Assembly (NCBI GenBank): GCA_947000775.1
Contig: CAMQGK010000638.1
Span: 24,803,001 to 24,867,000, forward strand
Direction: 5' to 3'
From: Pterois miles
Lineage: Eukaryota > Chordata > Actinopteri > Perciformes > Scorpaenidae
DNA: 64,000 bases
Shown here: positions 58,964 to 64,000 of the stretch, in pieces
Position numbering within the stretch: the first letter of the stretch is position 1
How the letters are laid out: each line of letters begins with the position of its first letter
Notes under the pieces: generated by a model
Database searches by the model: none
Seen by the model: only the letters and a program-made list of their open reading frames with translations
Told to the model about the DNA's origin: nothing
Made by a program: the position numbers and the translations under genes

Positions 58964-59100
58964 CTCTCGCCGCATGGTGGTGCGGTGCGGTTCAAAGCAA
59001 GAGGGCCGCAGGTTCGAATCCAGCTTGGGACTCTTCTGTTTGCATGTTCTCCCCACGTTACCGTGGGTTTTCTCTGGGTTCTTCCGCTTCCTCCCAGACC
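58964..59100 (+). mobile_element. tRNA-derived SINE, 5' part
   Basis: CGCATGGTGGTGCGGTGCGG, then AGCAAGAGGGCCGCAGGTTC with an intact B box GGTTCGAATCC, then CATGTTCTCCCCACGTTACC. It is truncated at about 59100, where copy 3 of the CTAAACCTAAC repeat begins. Confidence 0.7.
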
Positions 59101-59312
59101 TTTTCTTAAACCTAACTATAGTTTTGTTGCCTAAACTACCAAGTGGTTTCCACTGAAACACGGAAGTTTATTTTGAAAAGACTGTATGCATGTAACAAGT
59201 GTAAATTGGCACATGTTGCTGGACGTTTGTTGAAAAATTCATGGAAATTGAGGAATAACTTTTCGTAAGATATCACACGAGCCGTTGTATAAGGATATGT
59301 TGCGCAGCGGAC
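59100..59312 (+). repeat. Interspersed repeat family with CTAAACCTAACCAAGTAGTT, copy 3
   Basis: Contains CTTAAACCTAACTATAGTTT, GAAGTTTATTTTGAAAAGAC, TGTATGCATGTAACAAGTG, CATGTTGCTGGACG and TTTTCGTAAGATATCACACG. It interrupts or abuts the SINE at 58964. Confidence 0.6.
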
Positions 59313-60167
59313 GCATAAAAAAGTCAGAGGGCAATGAAAAACACACAGATCTTATTCTCCAGGCAGCCACATACACTCTCGCCTCATTATAGACCTTTCA
59401 CACAGAGCGCGGTTTGCATTGCGGTCACCGCCGGCTGCACCGCACATCGTGGTGCGTCCAAAGTTCAGCCAGTTTGAAGTTAGTGCTCGTGCTTTGCTCG
59501 GCACAGCAAAACAGCTGTTGTGCCATGAGAGCCACTGGATATAATGGGTTTCAGAGGTGCAATTGAAAAAAAAGACGCTGATGCTCAGAAAAAGACGGAC
59601 ACTTGGCTTATTAGTCAGATTATGAAAATGCATCTGCTGGTATCCTGATGAACTGTTTTTGTGTAGCCTAGAAACAAAGCCGCCATTGTATACAATATAT
59701 TCCCTCCACATTTTTTTTGGTGAACCGCCACTTTAAAGTTCAAACTGTGACTGTATGTCTACACTAAAGAGATGATATTGATATTATTGTCGTCTGGCTT
59801 TAGGCTTAATGGCAAGCATACTTCCAAAAATATCGGACACGGGACAGATTTCTGCCGTCCTCAAGTGTGCGGTGGGTAATTTACCTTTCACTACATCCCT
59901 TCATTTGGGCATCAGTGGACTTAGAGATCAATAAGAAGAGGCAGCTTGCGGGAGGTGGCAGTGACAGTCAATATGCATATCATCAATATTTGGTGCTGAG
60001 AAAACAGAAGGACAACGGATGAACATGAATCTCACACAAATCCAGTTGGCAGTTAATCTGACAAATAATGGCTGGAAATGAAACACTGATGTAGAAATAT
60101 GTTTCTTGGAAGAGCTGAGTGTTCCGGCCCACTGTTCACATGTTGCACAGTATCTTTGACAAATCCC

Positions 60168-60174
60168 CCCCCCC

Positions 60175-60205
<31 letters not shown>

Positions 60206-60206
60206 C
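60168..60206. repeat. (C)n and (CA)n microsatellite
   Basis: A run of C followed by about 14 CA units. Confidence 0.95.
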
Positions 60207-60504
60207 GTGAGAAAACATGTAATTGTCTGTCTGCGTCGTGTCCAGCCATGTGACTCATGTTTCTCATGTTTACGCTGCGGCGGTACATCACCTAGCTGTG
60301 ATGACGAGACTTTAGCTGTAAGCCACAGCTGAACACGCTATATCCACCCTGCTGGCACGACCTCAGTGTTTTCATTCCATATGATAGGAGTCACACCACA
60401 TTCCTGTTACAACTTCTCTGCGGCACATAAAAATCTCCTCTTGAAAACCACAGAGCCATGTGTTTTGAATTTTCTCTCTTTTTGTTCCCATTTACAGCAT
60501 CTCT

Positions 60505-60608
60505 CTCCACTTTTTCTCTCCTTCTCTCTCTCTCTCTCTCTCTCCACTTTTTCTCTCCTTCTCTCTCTCTCTCTCTCACATACAAACACTGATCACTCTC
60601 TCTCCTCT
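60505..60608. repeat. (CT)n-rich tract with internal duplication
   Basis: The block CTCTCCACTTTTTCTCTCCT with a following (TC)n run occurs twice in tandem (at about 60504 and 60540). Polypyrimidine on the + strand. Confidence 0.9.
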
Positions 60609-61365
60609 TCATGTTGATAGGCCCATTTAGACCTCATGAAAGCATTCCATTTAGGTGCATTTGAGGTTATGGTTGTCACTGACAACCGGCTGTCAAAGAG
60701 TGGCAGCCTCGATCAGTGTTGGGGGTTTCCAGAGGGGCTTACAGCACACAGAGCAGCTATTGATGGAGCCCACTTTATGGTCTCAGACCCACCAAAGGCT
60801 ACAGCATGGGACAAAGACAGTGAAGAATCACCCCATCTTATAATTAATCTTATTTGGTTTAATTACTATGTACAGTTTAGATAAATGTGTTCAGAGGAGT
60901 TAGGTGGTTTCACCTGCAAAAATGTAATATGATTAAGGGGGGATAGAAATTAAAAAGATGCAAATATAATAGTACAAACATATAAAGCAAGTTTTAATGG
61001 TGGAAATTAGAAATCAGGGCCGTAGCTACCAACTGTTTCAGGAACCTTACTTGTGTTTTGACTGGAAGGGCAAAAATTAAGTTCCTCAATCATAGTTCCT
61101 GGTACTAAAAGCAAAAAAAAGTCTGTTCAGTTACAATGCAGGACATACTGTGGTCTAGTTTGTTTACTGTCACAGAGTTCGCAATTAACATTTCGCTTTT
61201 TACTAACCAAAATCTACTCCTAACCTGAACCAAGTGTTTTAGTTTCCCAACCCTAACCTGATGTTAATCGTAATTTACACAAGCCTTCCCTGATCTTTAG
61301 CATACCGAAGTTGCCTTGTGCAGATATTGGAAAAAGCAAGAATTTTTAAAATGTGGCATTGGACA

Positions 61366-61690
61366 TGAGGCACATTAGCACTGTCACCTCACAGCAAGAG
61401 GGTCGCAGGTTTGAATCCGGCTTGGGGCCCTTTTGTGTAGGGTTTGCATGTTCTCCCCATGTTAGCGTGGGTTTTCTCCAGTTTCCCCCACAGTCCAAAG
61501 ACATGCTTGATGACTCTAAATGGCCCGTAGGTGTGAATGGGAGTGAAGTTGTCTGTCTCTATGTGCTCTGCGATGGACTGGCAACCTGTCCAGGGTGTAC
61601 CCCCCCTTCGCCCAATACCGGCTGGGATCAGCTCCAGTCCACCCATGAACCCTAGCAGGATAAGTGGTTGCAGATGGATAGGTGGATGGC
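61366..61690 (+). mobile_element. tRNA-derived SINE, nearly full length
   Basis: CACATTAGCACTGTCACCTC, AGCAAGAGGGTCGCAGGTTT, B box GGTTTGAATCC, then GTTAGCGTGGGTTTTCTCC and the tail GCGATGGACTGGCAACCTGT to GGATAAGTGGTTGCAGATGG. The same family as 27147-27450. Confidence 0.75.
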
Positions 61691-61699
61691 ATTGGACAA

Positions 61700-62860
61700 A
61701 ATAAACAAAAAAAGTTAGTAAGTAACTCTGCATTTTGCAGATTATCTATTTTCTTTTAATAAAAACATACATATTGATTGCATTTTATGACCTATATCAA
61801 GTATTTTTGACTCACTATGTTTAAATTTGCTAAACGTGTGAAGGCTTCAGTTTCTAGCCCAGAACTGCATCCCTGAGTGTGGAGGAGGCTTTGAAACAGC
61901 ATTTACACTTTAAAGGTTCTCTACATGACATCCAGAGCATTATCAAACAGACACTTATTGAGAATGAAGTCGATCTGAGCTTCTCCATGCTTTGTTTAAA
62001 TAGCGGGATGGCCACACGTTATTTTAATGCATGTTTGTGCATGTGAGCGTTCCCCACTGGCTAGTTCATGGCTGCCGCTCTGCGCTGCTCTCATACAGCG
62101 GTCACAGCTGACAACGTCGTCCTGGAAGCATCGCAAGCAATCTCAGGTTAACACTGTTAGTTCTGTCAGTGTTGTTTTCACTGGTATCAATGTTAGCAGC
62201 AACACTAGCTGCAACCACCGCCATGTTGGGAGCCACGTGGAGGCAATAGAAATGCTACCTATCTTGCTTTTAGCATCTTTAAACTGAATTAATCAAATAC
62301 AAATAAATAAATAAAAAAATAAAAATCCAAATAATAAAACCATTTTTGGTGGTGGGCTGCAGCTCTGGGAGAAATTATCAATTATTTAAACATTTACCTA
62401 GCTACTTGCATCTGTACAAGATATCTTACTCATAGATTATATTAGAAAATACATAAATGTTGACCAAAGGTCATTATGAATTATAAATACAACAAATCAA
62501 GGCTGTATCCGATGAAGCAGCTTTGTTAATCTGAACTACATAGAAACCATGTGTAGCCTTCACAAGGATTTACAAATGAAAAGTACGGCTTCTTTGGAGT
62601 TTTAAAAATCACGCAGACTGAATTTAAAACATTAAAAGAGTTTCTTTGAAGAGACTCGCATTAATTGATCTGATGCACAATCAATCACTAATTAGGCTAA
62701 TAAATAACAAACAAATACAAAGTTAACATTTATCTTTAACCAGTAAAAAGTGAATTAAATCTCATGATTGTCATTTGAGAAAAATGTGATATAAACATAA
62801 TGACAAACTACATTGCATTTGTCTGTTGTAAAGCCTTTAAAAATTGTATTGTTGGGAATA
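61700..62860. other. Gene-free spacer upstream of foxo6
   Basis: No gene or clear element recognised. The sequence is A/T-rich from about 62290 onward. Confidence 0.4.
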
Positions 62861-62881
62861 TCAGCCCCCCCTCCCCTCCCC

Positions 62882-62894
62882 CAACACAAACACA

Positions 62895-62939
<45 letters not shown>

Positions 62940-62962
62940 ACACACACACGCACGCACACAGA
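62882..62962. repeat. (CA)n microsatellite
   Basis: About 35 CA units with a few G and T interruptions, preceded by a C-rich stretch (62866-62881). Confidence 0.95.
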
Positions 62963-63107
62963 CACACTCCTCCTCCTCTGGAAACCTGTTCTGGAGGGAG
63001 TGACTTGATCCAGGCGGCGTCCAATTATATGGAAGCAGCACTTATTCCACTTTATTCCGGGCTACAGTTAAGTGGCTTGAAGCCTTCAGAGACACACGGG
63101 CTTGTAG

Positions 63108-63113
63108 TATAAA
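63108..63113 (+). promoter_or_regulatory. Candidate TATA box of foxo6
   Basis: TATAAA in the context GTAGTATAAAGGCAG, 750 bases before the start codon, followed by a more GC-rich stretch that could be the 5' UTR. Motif only; a non-coding first exon may also exist, since pyrimidine-rich runs ending in AG (63825, 63846) precede the ATG. Confidence 0.3.
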
Positions 63114-63858
63114 GGCAGAGCAGTAGGCAGAGAGACGGTACCCATGTGACATGTGAGCGGAGAGCCAAAGACAAAGGTAGAAATATCTACTACAGCAAGT
63201 GAGGCGTCTGGCGGCGTGCAGAGGAGACACGGAGGATGCTCCAAATCAAATCCACGAGGGCTTGTTTTTTCTTTCTCGCGTCTGGAAAAATTCACGGCTT
63301 CATATAAATGATTCATGAGAGCCCCTTTTTTTCTATTTCTAAGGGAGTAATTGCGCTCGCAGTGAGTTTCAGCTGAAGCCGGTCACCAACCAATCTACAG
63401 AAAGGCGCGAGAGAAAATTATAAAGTCAGTTAATTTGGGGAGTTTGCGTTCCGTTTAACCTGCTCTGGACCTCATCTGTCAAAAGGATCAACTGTTGCTG
63501 CAGCCGGAGCGAGCACAGAGTGTGTGTCTGGCTTTCATAATGGATGTTTGACCGTCACTTGGTCCTGCATGCAGCCACGCAGCCGGTGTTGTGCAATTAA
63601 CATGGAAGAGAGACTGATACTGTTGTTGATGCCTCGGATACACCTTCATCTGTCCTGATGTGATGCCACATTGTTGCACTGAGGAGAATGATAATATTCC
63701 ACACCGCTGCCGGCTTTTTCATTCTGGTTCATCATCTCTCTGTGTGAAACTATACACATTTATTCTTTCTATAAGGGACATTTTCACTCAACATTGACAG
63801 GCTTTTTTTGTTATAGTGACCTTGCCCGATTTTGACATCTATTCAGCGGGAGATCATC

Positions 63859-64000
63859 ATGCTGATGATGATGAAGAACAGCGGCATGGATGTGCATCAG
63901 GTTGATATCGATTCGGAATTTGAGCCCCAGAGTCGTTCGCGGTCGTGCACCTGGCCGCTGCCGTGTCCGGAGGATTTCCCCGGGGGAGAAGAGGCGAGCC
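63859..64000 (+). CDS. foxo6: foxo6-type forkhead factor, first 47 codons (cut by window end)
   Basis: The frame opens at ATG 63859 (MLMMMKNSGMDVHQVDIDSE) and continues FEPQSRSRSCTWPLPCPEDF to the window end without a stop. R-S-R-S-C-T-W is the N-terminal AKT phosphorylation site (RxRxxT) and 14-3-3 docking motif shared by all FOXO proteins. HQVDID before it resembles FOXO6 (AHQVDVDPDF) more than FOXO1, 3 or 4. FOXO factors bind GTAAACA sites and leave the nucleus when AKT phosphorylates them. The forkhead domain lies beyond the window, so the paralog assignment rests on about 30 residues. Start choice: first ATG in the frame, with two further Met codons shortly after. Confidence 0.85.
   Translation, partial: MLMMMKNSGMDVHQVDIDSEFEPQSRSRSCTWPLPCPEDFPGGEEAS

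Noticed and set aside
58990..59030. Possible tRNA gene around GGTTCGAATCC
   Set aside because: Same reason: part of a SINE shared with 27147 and 61366.

Overview
The window is vertebrate nuclear DNA, almost certainly from a teleost fish and probably a percomorph. The supporting evidence is split, intron-rich genes with GT-AG splice sites, many long (CA)n, (AT)n and (A)n microsatellites, and interspersed repeats with the look of fish SINEs, LINE 3' ends and small hAT-like elements. Four genes are recognisable, all on the + strand: lin28a (its first exon is missing), pdik1l, a divergent RPA2-like gene, and the first 47 codons of a foxo6-type gene cut by the window end. From general knowledge, human LIN28A, PDIK1L, RPA2 and FOXO6 all lie on chromosome 1p34-p36, so the linkage looks like an old vertebrate block.

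Layout. Coding exons of lin28a lie at 1014-1189, 5893-6071 and 12858-13221. They encode the cold-shock domain and two CCHC zinc knuckles, followed by a pure run of 55 CAG codons (polyglutamine). A long 3' UTR probably runs to about 18 kb, with two let-7 seed sites and one miR-125/lin-4 seed site near 17.1-17.6 kb. An A/T-rich repeat block follows. From 19.88 kb there is a probable promoter and non-coding first exon of pdik1l with an 11-codon upstream ORF. Its two coding exons (24215-24499, 32071-32811) give a 341-residue kinase. The pdik1l introns hold a 35-bp minisatellite (20.95-22.2 kb), a 55-bp tandem repeat (25 kb), SINEs, LINE fragments and hAT-like elements.

The RPA2-like gene has nine exons between 38496 and 42678 and encodes 253 residues, with a shortened N-terminus and one apparent GC-AG intron. 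The 21 kb from there to 63.86 kb has no gene I can recognise. It contains repeats, one decayed RecQ-like helicase fragment (57.25 kb), and one short stretch that looks like a conserved regulatory element with an RFX-type X-box (52.5 kb). The foxo6 5' region and start codon close the window.

The genes are not an operon. LIN28A is an RNA-binding inhibitor of let-7 maturation, and the let-7 and miR-125 sites in its presumed 3' UTR fit the known feedback loop. PDIK1L is a serine/threonine kinase, RPA2 is the middle subunit of the single-strand DNA-binding complex, and FOXO6 is a forkhead factor controlled by AKT. The most unusual feature is the 55-glutamine tract in LIN28A, together with a second long triplet repeat (TTC) 440 bp upstream in the preceding intron. 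No computation or database search was possible. Repeat family names are by resemblance only.
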